A stretch of DNA of 64,000 bases from Ignavibacteria bacterium (GTDB lineage Bacteria; Bacteroidota; Ignavibacteria; SZUA-365), in assembly GCA_016720835.1 (NCBI GenBank), contig JADKJW010000002.1, positions 1-64,000 on the forward strand, read 5' to 3'. A program made the position numbers and the translations under genes. Below the pieces are notes generated by a model. That model was not told the origin of the DNA. It was given only the letters and a program-made list of their open reading frames with translations, and searched no databases. This document shows positions 34,830 to 43,320 of this stretch, piece by piece; position 1 is the first letter of the stretch, and each line of letters opens with the position of its first letter.

Positions 34830-36449
34830 ATGGTTTTTCGCCGTTGCGCTTCGCTGCTCCTGCTCCTCTCCGTCTCGGAGATGAGCAGCGCGCCGGCGCA
34901 AACGGTCGAGTCCGCGATACCCGATTCCCTGCAACCTCGCAGTCCATCGCACAGCGGGCTGTCTGTCGCCTTCTCCATCGTGAAAGTCGCCGGCGACGAG
35001 GTGTGCTTCACGCTGACGGCGAGGGACCGCGACGGCAACGTGATCGCCGACTGGAACACCCGCAGCGAAGCGACGACGCTGACTCTCCTCAATTCGACGG
35101 CGAACACCGACAGCAGCGCCCGTTCGTGGAACGCGGACCGGAAGGGATACACCTGGGCCGCGATGAGTTCGAACGGACAACCGCTCGCGCAGGCCGCGCC
35201 CCATGAGTGGCTGCTGCCCGCGGCGGCCTTCGATTCGCTCGGCAAGGCGCGCATCTGCCTCACCGACAGCAAGGCCGAGTCCGGCGTCGAGATCCTCGTC
35301 GGTCCCGCCGTGGTGTACCTCAATCAACGCACGGACAAGATTTCCTTCATCGCGGGTCCCGCGGCGGACTACCTCGTCGAGGTCACGGCGCAGGTGCCCG
35401 ACAGAAGCGCGGTGTACCACGAACGTCCCTACGAAATCGTGGTGACCCCGCGTGACCGCTACACGAACACGGCGAGCGAAGCCGTACCGACACGCCTCCT
35501 CGCGCGCTGGCCGGACGAAATGGACGAATCCCTCCCCGACCTCGACACCGTGTTCTCGCGCGATGTGACGGTCGCCGGACAGACGAGTTTCATCATCGCC
35601 TCGCGCTTCGTGCGCGAGCTGCCGAAGGACGCCCCGCAGTTCGTCATCGCGCACAGGAGCGGCGACTTTTCGATCAGCGGGCGCAGCAACGACTATGAGA
35701 TACTGAGTCATCCGCCGTATCCGTTCAAATTGCTCTCTCCAATGAATCACAGGTACATCCGTTTTTATCCTGGAATACCATCTCAATTCGAAGTGTTCTC
35801 TTGGGAGAAACCATTACCCATCCAGACCCGTTCACGGACATCCGAATCTCTCGATTCGATAATACGAACGGGTATCGGACACCGTCAGATATACGTCGAC
35901 CTTTGTTGACAGCCTCACCTTGACGAAGCATCGCGTTTCGTGTCCGATAAGCCCGGAATGTCGGGCAAGGCACACGCGTCGCACCTTGAACTCGGAAACT
36001 GATTGAATGATTTTCACAGCAACAGACCATTCTCTGGTTACTCGTGGTCTGGTACGTCGAAGCGAAGGACGGCTTTCCACGACGGCCAGCACTCCGTCCC
36101 AGACGACCCAACACTTCGTCCCGGTTTCCACGCCTGCCTTGGAAAATGGGGCTCCATTCCAACCGGTTTCGACCATTGCCGCCCGTCGGGACTGTTCTTA
36201 TATCAGAATTTCCCCAACCCATTCAATCCGCTCACCACCCTTGGATTCTCCATCCCCGCAGCCGGTCAGGTGACACTCCGCGTCTTCGACATCCTCGGCG
36301 CGCTCGTCGCCACGCCCGTGAATGAACTGCTCGTGGGCGGCACGTACCATGCGACATTCGATGCTTCACAACTTCCATCAGGCACCTACGTGTACACGCT
36401 GCAGTTCGGCGAGCAGATGCTGACGAAGCGGATGACGGTGATGAAATAG
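34830..36449 (+). pseudogene. Decayed T9SS cargo gene, paralog 2 of the triplet
   Basis: The first 359 codons (34830-35909) are open and colinear with paralogs 1 and 3: signal MVFRRCASLLLLLSVSEM, then GDEVCFTLTARDRDGNVIAD, ICLTDSKAESGVEI and RPYEIVVTPRDRYTN. At about 35815-35830 the reading shifts (SWEKPLP continues in the next frame as DPFTDIRISRFD) and shifts again near 35870 (SDTVRYTSTFVDSLTLTKHRVS). Stops follow. The homologous end reappears at about 36045-36449 (VVWYVEAKDG, then QNFPNPFNP...MTVMK with the sorting domain). At least two frameshifts therefore separate the signal-bearing half from the sorting tail, so secretion as a T9SS cargo should fail. Sequencing error is an alternative, but several changes are involved. 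Confidence 0.8.
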
Positions 36450-36513
36450 GGGGCAGGTGGGAAGGTGGCAGGGTGAAGGTGAAGAAAGATGAGAGATGAA
36501 AGATGTGAGGTGG
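36450..36513. repeat. Family B repeat after the decayed paralog 2
   Basis: GGGGGCAGGTGGGAAGGTGG is followed by GGGTGAAGGTGAAGAAAGAT and AGATGAAAGATG words. It corresponds in position and sequence to the tracts after the other two paralogs. Confidence 0.8.
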
Positions 36514-36565
36514 GCGACAAAAGGTCTCGTCACTGAACTGAAATTCGAAATTTGGTGGAGTAAAC

Positions 36566-38173
36566 ATGCGAACACGAGGAAGGATGCTGCTGTGCGGAGC
36601 AATGCTGCTTGCGCGCTTCTGCATGGCAACGGCGCAGGATGGAGCTGTCGATATTTCCGCGAGCGGCAACAACGCGTCGGGCTTGGGGATCGTGAACACT
36701 TCCGTGGCCGACATCGATAAGATTGCGGGCGAGGAAGTGTGCTTCACGCTGACCGCCAAGGACAAGAACGGGAACGTCATCCGCTCCTGGAACACCTCCG
36801 GCAATCCGACCATCCTCAAGCTGAACAATTCCACCGCCAACAGCGACACCAGCACGCGCACGTGGAACAGCGATCCGCTGGGCTACAGCTTCGCGACCAT
36901 CACGCACAACGGCGTGCCGCTGACGCAAAGCGGCCCGCACGAATGGTCCGTTCCGGCGACGGAATTCGACTCGCTCGGCCAGTGCCGCGTTTGTCTGACG
37001 GACACCAAGGCGGAGCGCGGCGTGCAGATCGAGGTGAATCCCACCGTCCCCTACCTGAACCAGCTCACCGAGCTGATGAACTTCGGCGCGGGCGGCACGA
37101 CCAACTATCTCGTCGAGATCACCTCGCATGTCGTGGGAAAATCCGCCGTGTACCAGATGCGGCCCTACGAACTCGTGGTGACGCCGCGCGACCGCTTCCT
37201 GAACGCGAATACCGAGGCCATGGAATCGCGCTTCTCCGCGCGCTGGCCCGGCGAGTTCGACAAGTCGATCCCCTCGCTGTCCGATATCTTCAGCGGCAGC
37301 GTGTTCATCACCGGTCCGACCAACTACTTCGCGGCCTCGCGCATCATCCGCGAACTGCCGGCCGACTCGCCCCAGTACATCATCGTATACAAGGTGTCCG
37401 ACCAGACGATCAACGGTCGCTCGGACGATTTCGAAGTGCCCGGGCATGCACCGAGTCCCTTCGTGCTGCTGCAGCCGCGTGATCATTACGCCCTGGACAA
37501 CACGTACCAGGGAACCATGCTCGACTTCACCTGGGAAAAGCCCATCCCGGCAGACCCGTACACGGATATTCAGACCTCGCGCTTCGACCCGCGCACATCC
37601 TCGGATGATGTCACCTACATGTGGAACATCGTCGACAGTATCAGTCTCACACGCGCGGAGCGCATCGCCTCGAACAACAGCGGTCGCGATCCCAGGATTA
37701 CGCTCTCCCACGGTCAGATCCAGGCCATCATGCGCAATATCGCGGGGGCGATGGTCCGCAGGTCCAACCTCGTATGGTTCGTCAAGGCCTCTGACGGTCT
37801 GTCGACAACGCTGAGTTCCCCTCCGAACAAGGATCAGAATCAGCGGCCCGGCTTCCATATCCATATCTACGAGTGGGCTCCGGATGCAGTGCAGTCCGTC
37901 GGCGCGCCCGCCGATCTCAATCTCGGACAGAACTATCCGAATCCCTTCAATCCGTCCACGAACATCCGCTTCTCCGTACCAGCCACCGGCCGCGTCACCC
38001 TGCGTGTGTTCGATCTCCTCGGCGCGCTTGTCGCCACGCCCGTGAATGAACTGCTCGTGGGCGGCACGTACCATGCAACGTTCGATGCTTCGCAGCTCCC
38101 CTCGGGCACGTATGCCTACACGCTGCAGTTCGGCGATCAGATGCTGACGAAGCGGATGACGGTGATGAAGTAG
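36566..38173 (+). CDS. T9SS cargo protein, paralog 3 of a tandem triplet
   Basis: 535 residues with Sec signal MRTRGRMLLCGAMLLARFCMATAQ. It is colinear with paralog 1 over the entire mature part (IAGEEVCFTLTAKDKNGN, VCLTDTKAERGVQIEVNP, ITSHVVGKSAVYQMRPYELV, FTWEKPIPADPYTDIQTSRF) and ends in a T9SS sorting domain (LGQNYPNPFNPSTNIRFSVP...MTVMK). The stretch 36728-36973 is base-for-base identical to paralog 1, while the flanks differ even at silent sites. The tail instead matches the decayed paralog 2 (ALVATPVNELLVGGTYHATF). This mosaic suggests repeated gene conversion. No enzymatic motif is seen; a secreted structural or binding role is inferred. Confidence 0.85.
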   Translation: MRTRGRMLLCGAMLLARFCMATAQDGAVDISASGNNASGLGIVNTSVADIDKIAGEEVCFTLTAKDKNGNVIRSWNTSGNPTILKLNNSTANSDTSTRTWNSDPLGYSFATITHNGVPLTQSGPHEWSVPATEFDSLGQCRVCLTDTKAERGVQIEVNPTVPYLNQLTELMNFGAGGTTNYLVEITSHVVGKSAVYQMRPYELVVTPRDRFLNANTEAMESRFSARWPGEFDKSIPSLSDIFSGSVFITGPTNYFAASRIIRELPADSPQYIIVYKVSDQTINGRSDDFEVPGHAPSPFVLLQPRDHYALDNTYQGTMLDFTWEKPIPADPYTDIQTSRFDPRTSSDDVTYMWNIVDSISLTRAERIASNNSGRDPRITLSHGQIQAIMRNIAGAMVRRSNLVWFVKASDGLSTTLSSPPNKDQNQRPGFHIHIYEWAPDAVQSVGAPADLNLGQNYPNPFNPSTNIRFSVPATGRVTLRVFDLLGALVATPVNELLVGGTYHATFDASQLPSGTYAYTLQFGDQMLTKRMTVMK

Positions 38174-38232
38174 GGGGCAGGTGGAAGGGTGCAGGTGGAA
38201 GGTGAAGAAAGATGGGAGATGGGAGATTCGAG
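38174..38232. repeat. Family B repeat after cargo paralog 3
   Basis: GGGGGCAGGTGGAAGGGTGC runs into GGTGGAAGGTGAAGAAAGAT and GGGAGATGGGAGATTCG words directly after the stop codon. Confidence 0.8.
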
Positions 38233-38245
38233 GTTTCCATTTCAC

Positions 38246-38277
38246 GAAACAGGCGGGCCGGACGGCTCGCCTGTTTC
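38246..38277 (+). terminator. Intrinsic terminator after cargo paralog 3
   Basis: Perfect 10-bp stem GAAACAGGCG / CGCCTGTTTC with a 12-base loop, 72 bases past the stop codon. Confidence 0.7.
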
Positions 38278-38499
38278 GCTATTCAAAGGAAAGGGGCTAT
38301 CGAATTTGAGAGGCCCTTCGTGCCGATGCCATCGACGCGAAGATGGCAGAAGAATACAGGATCCCTTTTTCTTCCTCTTCCTCCCCCTTCCCTTTCCAAG
38401 GAAGGCCTGCCATGAGCGAAGCGAAGGGGGGCGGGGGGATGAGTTCGTGGTTCCCGACAACGTTCCGGGGAAGGCCGACAGACGGCGAACGTCGCTCGT

Positions 38500-38539
38500 A
38501 AACTGAACGTCCAGATCCTTCGCTTCGCTCAGGATGACG
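38500..38539. repeat. CAGATCCTTCGCTTCGCTCA repeat, copy 1
   Basis: A 39-base word beginning AACTGAACGTCCAGATCC and ending CGCTCAGGATGACG. It matches 41763-41801 with one mismatch. Confidence 0.85.
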
Positions 38540-38568
38540 GGTCCAGTGAGTCCGTGACCATCCTCTCC

Positions 38569-38715
38569 GCGTCTCCGTGTCACCGCGTCTCCGTGTCACC
38601 GCGTCTCCGTGTCACCGCGTCTCCGTGTCACCGCGTCTCCGTGTCACCGCGTCGGATGCACCTTCCACCTGTCACCTGTCACCTGTCACCTGTCACCTGT
38701 CACCTTCCACCTGCC
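38569..38715. repeat. Two adjoining tandem repeats downstream of pta
   Basis: 38569-38652 holds about five copies of the 16-bp unit CGCGTCTCCGTGTCAC, related to the unit at 1519-1600. It passes into 38657-38715, tandem copies of the 7-bp unit CACCTGT flanked by CACCTTCCACC, which is the complement of the family B words after the cargo genes. The tract ends 3 bases before the pta stop. No gene lies in 38174-38718. Confidence 0.85.
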
Positions 38716-38718
38716 CCC

Positions 38719-39705
38719 TCACACCGCCCCCATCACCGCATTGAACACCGTCGTCACGACGATGTCGTTGACGGAGCAGCCGCGGGAGAGGTCGTAGGCG
38801 GGCTTCGCGAGGCCCTGGACGATGGGTCCGAGGGCTTCCGCGCCGCCGAGACGCTCGGCGATCTTGTAGCCGATGTTGCCGGACTGCAGGTCGGGGAAGA
38901 TGAGGCAGTTGGCCTTGCCCGCGATCTCGCTGCCCGGCGCCTTCTTCTCGCCGATCTTCGGGACGATGGCGGCGTCGAACTGCATCTCGCCGTCGATCTT
39001 GATGTCGGGGCGGCGCTCCTTCACGAGACGCAGGGCCTCGCGCACCTTGTCCACGGTCTCGTGCTCGGCGCTGCCGCGCGTCGAGAAGGACAGCAGGGCC
39101 ACGAGCGGCTCTTCCTGCAGGAGGGCGCGATGGTTGTCGGCCGTCGAGATGGCGATGTCGGCCAGCTGGCTGGCGTCGGGCATGGGGAGCACGGCGCAGT
39201 CGGCGAAGGTGAAGATGCGGTCGGGGAATTTCATCACGAAGAGACTCGACACGGTCTTGATCCCCGCCTTGAGTCCGATGGCGAGAATGCCTGCGCGGAT
39301 CACGTCGCCGGTGGTGGAAAGCGAGCCCGCCACGCTGCCGTCGGCGAGACCGTCGCGCACCATCATCGCGCCGAAGAAAAGCGGAGACTGCATCTGCTCG
39401 CGCGCCTGCTCGAGGGTCAGGCCCTTGTGCTTGCGGGCCTCGTGGTACGTCGCGGCGAACGCGTCGAAATGGGAAGAGGCTGTGGGCTCGACGATGTCGA
39501 TGCCCGCGAGGTCCGTCCCCGCGGCCGCGGCCTTCGCGCGGATGTCGGCGGGAACGCCGATGAGGGAGATGCTGGCGAGTTTCTCGTCGGTCACGATACG
39601 TGCCGACGCGATGGCGCGCTCGTCCGTCGCATCCGGATACACGATGTGCTTGCCGAGGGCGCGGGCGCGCTCCTTGAGTTCGTCGATGAAATGTGCGGGA
39701 TTCAT
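38719..39705 (-). CDS. pta: Phosphate acetyltransferase
   Basis: 328 residues from the ATG at 39703-39705 (MNPAHFIDEL), the usual size of single-domain Pta. It interconverts acetyl-CoA plus phosphate and acetyl phosphate plus CoA; with acetate kinase it makes ATP from acetyl-CoA. Typical blocks are ARALGKHIVYPDATDERAI, HKGLTLEQAREQM, LFFGAMMVRDGLADGSVAGS, PDRIFTFADCAVLPMPDASQLADIAI, and the C-terminal SRGCSVNDIVVTTVF. No acetate kinase gene is adjacent; it is flanked by tandem repeats downstream and gpmI (divergent) upstream, so it appears to be monocistronic. Confidence 0.93.
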   Translation of the reverse strand: MNPAHFIDELKERARALGKHIVYPDATDERAIASARIVTDEKLASISLIGVPADIRAKAAAAGTDLAGIDIVEPTASSHFDAFAATYHEARKHKGLTLEQAREQMQSPLFFGAMMVRDGLADGSVAGSLSTTGDVIRAGILAIGLKAGIKTVSSLFVMKFPDRIFTFADCAVLPMPDASQLADIAISTADNHRALLQEEPLVALLSFSTRGSAEHETVDKVREALRLVKERRPDIKIDGEMQFDAAIVPKIGEKKAPGSEIAGKANCLIFPDLQSGNIGYKIAERLGGAEALGPIVQGLAKPAYDLSRGCSVNDIVVTTVFNAVMGAV

Positions 39706-39869
39706 ACGGTGCCTGAAATTGATTTGAGACAAGGTGCTGCGAATTGTTCGCAAGCCGAAAAATACGGAACGCGCGGGCACGGAGAAAACGCCGCCGGACC
39801 ACGCGCTCAACTCTTCCACGGATTTCGTACATTTATCAGATCCATTCGACCACTTTCCCCTGAATCCTC

Positions 39870-41492
39870 ATGCTCAAGCTGCATACAGACCACCGCTTCG
39901 CGCCGGCCGCAGGACCGCTGCTCCTCATCATCATGGACGGCTACGGCATCGGTCCCGAGTACGCCGGCAACGCCGTCGCCAACGCCCGGAAACCGAATCT
40001 CGACCGCCTCTTCGCGCAGGGCATGTACACGCAGCTCAAGGCGCACGGTCCCGCCGTCGGCCTGCCGAGCGAGGACGACATGGGCAACAGCGAAGTCGGG
40101 CATAACGCACTGGGCGCCGGGCGCATCTTCGCGCAGGGCGCGAAACTCGTCAACGCGGCCATATCAAGCGGATCCATCTTCCAGACCGCGCAGTGGAAAT
40201 CCATCATGCAGCGGCAGCGCGGCGGCGGCACGCTGCACCTCATGGGACTGCTCTCCGACGGCAATGTGCACTCGCACATCACGCACGTCTACGCCATGAT
40301 CGCGCGCGCGCTCGCGGACGGCGTCCGCACCCTGCGCATACACGCGCTTCTCGACGGCCGCGATGTGGGCGAGAAATCCGCGCTGCAGTACATCCTCCCG
40401 CTCGAGGAAAAACTCGCCGCGATATCGAAGGATCACGGTGTCGATTACCGCTTCGCGTCGGGCGGCGGTCGCATGAAGGTCACCATGGACCGCTACAACG
40501 CGGACTGGGAGATCGTGCAGCGCGGCTACGAGGCGCACGTGCTCGGGCAGGGGCGGCGATTCGCGTCCGCCTCCGAGGCCGTGCATACGTACTACGCGGA
40601 GGATCCGAAGATGACCGACCAGTACATGGGCGCCTTCGTCGTCGCCGATGCTGGCGTGCCCGTCGGACGGATCGTGGACGGCGACAGCGTGATCTTCTTC
40701 AAGTTCCGCGGCGACCGCGCCATCGAAATTTCGCGCGCGTTGACAGAGCAGGATTTCCACGAATTTCCGCGCCCCCCGCTGCCCGACATCCTCTACGCGG
40801 GCATGATGGAGTACGACGGCGATCTGCACATCCCGGAACACTACCTCGTCAATCCGCCCACCATCGACCGGACGATCAGCCAGTACCTCTGCGCCGCGGG
40901 CGTCACGGCCTTCGCGATATCGGAGACGCAGAAGTTCGGGCATGTGACCTACTTCTGGAACGGCAACGACAGCGGCTATGTGGACGAGAAACTGGAGCTG
41001 TTCCTCGAGGTACCCTCCGACCGCATCGAGTTCGACAAGGCGCCGCAGATGAAGGCGCGCGAAATCACCGCCGCCACCCTGCGCCTGCTCAACGAGGGCA
41101 TGTACCGCTTCGGGCGCATCAACCTCGCGAACGGCGACATGGTGGGACACACCGGCAACTACGAGGCCGCCGTGGAAGCCATCGAAACCGTGGACGCCTG
41201 CGTCGGCGAGCTCGTCGACCGCGTGATCGCGTTGCGCGGCATCGCCGTCGTCACCGCCGATCACGGCAACTCCGACGAGATGTTCACCGAGAAAAACGGA
41301 GTGCGAACTCCGAAAACCAGTCACACGCTGAATCCGGTGCCGTTCTGCATCATCGACGCGCGGCCTGACCCGCCCTACCGCCTCGCGGACGTCGCCCACC
41401 CGGGCCTCGCAAACGTTGCCGCCACGCTGCTCAATCTCCTGGGCTACACTCCGCCTGACGACTATGAGCGCTCGCTGGTGGAGGCGGGGTGA
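39870..41492 (+). CDS. gpmI: 2,3-bisphosphoglycerate-independent phosphoglycerate mutase
   Basis: 540 residues, slightly longer than the usual 510-515. This Mn-dependent alkaline-phosphatase-fold enzyme interconverts 3- and 2-phosphoglycerate in glycolysis and gluconeogenesis. Visible are IIMDGYGIG (metal Asp), DMGNSEVGHNALGAG with the phosphorylated Ser at 74, HALLDGRDVGEKSA, KFRGDRAIEISRAL, ANGDMVGHTGNYEAAVEAI, and VVTADHGNSDEMF followed by KTSHTLNPVPF. All phosphatase and transferase metal ligands seem intact. The stop codon is embedded in the first unit of a GTGAATCGTGAATTG tandem repeat. Confidence 0.95.
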   Translation: MLKLHTDHRFAPAAGPLLLIIMDGYGIGPEYAGNAVANARKPNLDRLFAQGMYTQLKAHGPAVGLPSEDDMGNSEVGHNALGAGRIFAQGAKLVNAAISSGSIFQTAQWKSIMQRQRGGGTLHLMGLLSDGNVHSHITHVYAMIARALADGVRTLRIHALLDGRDVGEKSALQYILPLEEKLAAISKDHGVDYRFASGGGRMKVTMDRYNADWEIVQRGYEAHVLGQGRRFASASEAVHTYYAEDPKMTDQYMGAFVVADAGVPVGRIVDGDSVIFFKFRGDRAIEISRALTEQDFHEFPRPPLPDILYAGMMEYDGDLHIPEHYLVNPPTIDRTISQYLCAAGVTAFAISETQKFGHVTYFWNGNDSGYVDEKLELFLEVPSDRIEFDKAPQMKAREITAATLRLLNEGMYRFGRINLANGDMVGHTGNYEAAVEAIETVDACVGELVDRVIALRGIAVVTADHGNSDEMFTEKNGVRTPKTSHTLNPVPFCIIDARPDPPYRLADVAHPGLANVAATLLNLLGYTPPDDYERSLVEAG

Positions 41493-41577
41493 ATCGTGAA
41501 TCGTGAATTGTGAGTCGTGAATCGTGAATTGTGAGTCGTGAATTGTGATCGTGAATTGTGAGTCGTGAATTGTGAGC
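41490..41577. repeat. Family D tandem repeat overlapping the gpmI stop
   Basis: Units TGAATCGTGAATTGTGAGTCG recur about five times (unit given here in full as 21 bases split: TGAATCGTGAATTG then TGAGTCG). The first TGA is the gpmI stop codon. The complement of the same word appears at 43281-43320. Confidence 0.85.
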
Positions 41578-41642
41578 AGGTGAATACGCAAAGCAAAGTG
41601 CATCCCGAATAATTATCCCATTCAAGTTCGACATTACTGCCT

Positions 41643-41801
41643 GTCATCCTGAACAAGGCCGCCAAATCCGCCGGAGGCGGAGCAGGCGGACGAAGTGAAG
41701 GATCTGGACATCCAGGCTTTAAGCGTCGTTCGGAAATGATTCACTGCCTTGTGACACTTGGAAACTGAACGTTCAGATCCTTCGCTTCGCTCAGGATGAC
41801 G
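41643..41801. repeat. Head-to-head GGATCTGGAC / AGATCCTTCGCTTCG element
   Basis: The left arm (41643-41709) starts GTCATCCTGA and contains GAAGTGAAGGATCTGGAC. The right arm (41763-41801) contains GTTCAGATCCTTCGCTTCG and ends TCAGGATGAC, so the arms are inverted copies. The right arm is 38 of 39 identical to 38500-38539. Confidence 0.8.
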
Positions 41802-41811
41802 TACCCTGAAG

Positions 41812-41891
41812 TTCACCCTTCATCCTGCACCCTTCACCCTTCATCCTGCACCCTTCATCCTTCATCCTTCATCCTTCATCCTTCACCCTTC
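41812..41891. repeat. CTTCATCCTGCACC / CTTCATC tandem repeat
   Basis: Tandem words CACCCTTCATCCTG and then CTTCATC fill the last part of the 409-base gap 41493-41901 and stop 10 bases before the aminotransferase ATG. Confidence 0.85.
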
Positions 41892-41901
41892 TGCAACCGC
41901 A

Positions 41902-43215
41902 ATGTTCACCAACGAATTCGACCGCCGCTCGTTCATGAGCACCATGGGAAAGGGCATCGGTCTTGCGGCACTGACGACCGTGTCGCTCGCATCGATGCTC
42001 GACGATCTTCATGCCGCCGCCCGCAAGGTGGAGCACCTCACGCCCGAGCAGGCAGCGGCGGACGAGGACTTCTGGTTCGAAATCCAGCAGGCCTTCTCCG
42101 TCACGCGCAGCATCATCAACCTGAACAACGGCGGCGTGTGCCCCTCGCCGCGCATCGTGACCGAAGCGCTGGTGCGCTACCAGTGGCAACAGGAGGAACT
42201 GCCCGCCTACGTCATGTGGCAGATCCTCGAGCCGCGCGTCGAGAACGTGCGCGAGGGCCTCGCGCGCATGTTCGGCGCCGACAAGGAGGAGATCGCGATC
42301 ACGCGCAACGCGTCGGAGTCGCTGGAGAACATCCTCTTCGGCATGGACTTCAAGAGCGGCGACGAGATCGTGACGACGGCGCAGGACTACCCGCGCATGA
42401 TCACCACCCTGCATCAGCGCGAGGCGCGCGAGGGGCTGGTGCTCAAGACCGTGCCCATCCCGACCCCTCCCGACGATCCCGCGGAACTGGTGCGCGCCTT
42501 CGAGAAGGCGATCACGGGGAGGACGAAGCTTTTCCTCCTCTCGCACATCAACTTCACGAACGGCCAGATCATGCCGGTACGCGAGATCTGCGCGCTCGCG
42601 CGCGCCCACGGCATCGAGAGCATCGTGGATGGCGCGCACGCCTTCGCGCATCTCGCCTTCACCCAGGCGGATCTCGGTTGCGATTACTACGGCACAAGTC
42701 TCCACAAATGGACGTACGCGCCGAAGGGCACCGGACTCCTCTTCGTGCGGCGCGAGAAGATCGAGCGCATCTGGCCGCTCATGGCCGCGGAGAAGAAGAA
42801 CGCGGCCGATATCCGCAAGTTCGAGGAGATCGGCACGCACTCCGCGGCGCCGCGCCTGGCCATCGGCGAAGCGCTGCTCTTCCACAACGGCATCGGCGCG
42901 CAGCGCAAGGAAGCCCGCCTGCGTTACCTCGCGCGGTACTGGATGCGCCGCGTGAAGGATCTGCCGAACGTCGTGTTCCACACATCCTTCGACGACCGCC
43001 AGTCCTGCGCCATCGCCACCGTCGAGATCACGGGCATCGAACCCGGAGCGCTCAGCGGGCATCTGATGGACAAGAAGAAGATCTTCACCACCACCATCTC
43101 GAACGATGCGTTCAAGGGCATCCGCATCACGCCGAACGTGTACACCACCCTCACCGAACTCGATCGATTCTGCGAGACCTTCGAAACCATCGCCCGCAAG
43201 GGCCTCCCTAAATGA
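41902..43215 (+). CDS. Class V aminotransferase-family PLP enzyme with Tat-like signal
   Basis: 437 residues. The N-terminus NEFDRRSFMSTMGKGIGLAALTTVSLASM has twin arginines and a hydrophobic run, so export by the Tat system with its cofactor bound is likely. The core matches the isopenicillin-N-epimerase/cysteine-desulfurase-like group: IINLNNGGVCPSPRIV, ITRNASESLENILFG, LFLLSHINFTNGQIMPV, SIVDGAHAFAHL (PLP Asp) and the Schiff-base lysine in YYGTSLHKWTYAPKG (Lys269). The C-terminal domain is complete (IRITPNVYTTLTELDRFCE). The reaction is not determinable; racemase, lyase and aminotransferase activities all occur in this group. Confidence 0.88.
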   Translation: MFTNEFDRRSFMSTMGKGIGLAALTTVSLASMLDDLHAAARKVEHLTPEQAAADEDFWFEIQQAFSVTRSIINLNNGGVCPSPRIVTEALVRYQWQQEELPAYVMWQILEPRVENVREGLARMFGADKEEIAITRNASESLENILFGMDFKSGDEIVTTAQDYPRMITTLHQREAREGLVLKTVPIPTPPDDPAELVRAFEKAITGRTKLFLLSHINFTNGQIMPVREICALARAHGIESIVDGAHAFAHLAFTQADLGCDYYGTSLHKWTYAPKGTGLLFVRREKIERIWPLMAAEKKNAADIRKFEEIGTHSAAPRLAIGEALLFHNGIGAQRKEARLRYLARYWMRRVKDLPNVVFHTSFDDRQSCAIATVEITGIEPGALSGHLMDKKKIFTTTISNDAFKGIRITPNVYTTLTELDRFCETFETIARKGLPK

Positions 43216-43217
43216 CA

Positions 43218-43254
43218 TTGATTTCGGATTGCGTATTTCCAATTTCGGTTTGAA
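43218..43254. repeat. Family A repeat after the aminotransferase gene
   Basis: ATTTCGGATTGCGTATTTCC followed by AATTTCGGTTTGAA, beginning 3 bases past the stop codon. Confidence 0.8.
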
Positions 43255-43280
43255 TACGGCACGACCAGCGTAATACCAGA

Positions 43281-43320
43281 TTCACGACTTCACTTCACGA
43301 CTTCACGATTCACGACTTCA
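43281..43320. repeat. Family D repeat abutting the NFACT gene start
   Basis: TTCACGACTTCACTTCACGA continues as CTTCACGATTCACGACTTCA. It is the complement of the family D words after gpmI and ends exactly where the conserved NFACT N-terminus begins. Confidence 0.8.

Noticed and set aside
32765..35323. An 852-codon minus-strand open frame over the cargo genes
   Set aside because: It mirrors the strongly supported T9SS cargo paralogs; the matching antisense frame over paralog 3 merely follows from the paralogy.
38569..38715. Possible CRISPR array (regular repeats at 38.6 kb, also 41.5 and 41.8 kb)
   Set aside because: Units of 7-16 bp are directly contiguous with no unique spacers and no cas genes nearby.
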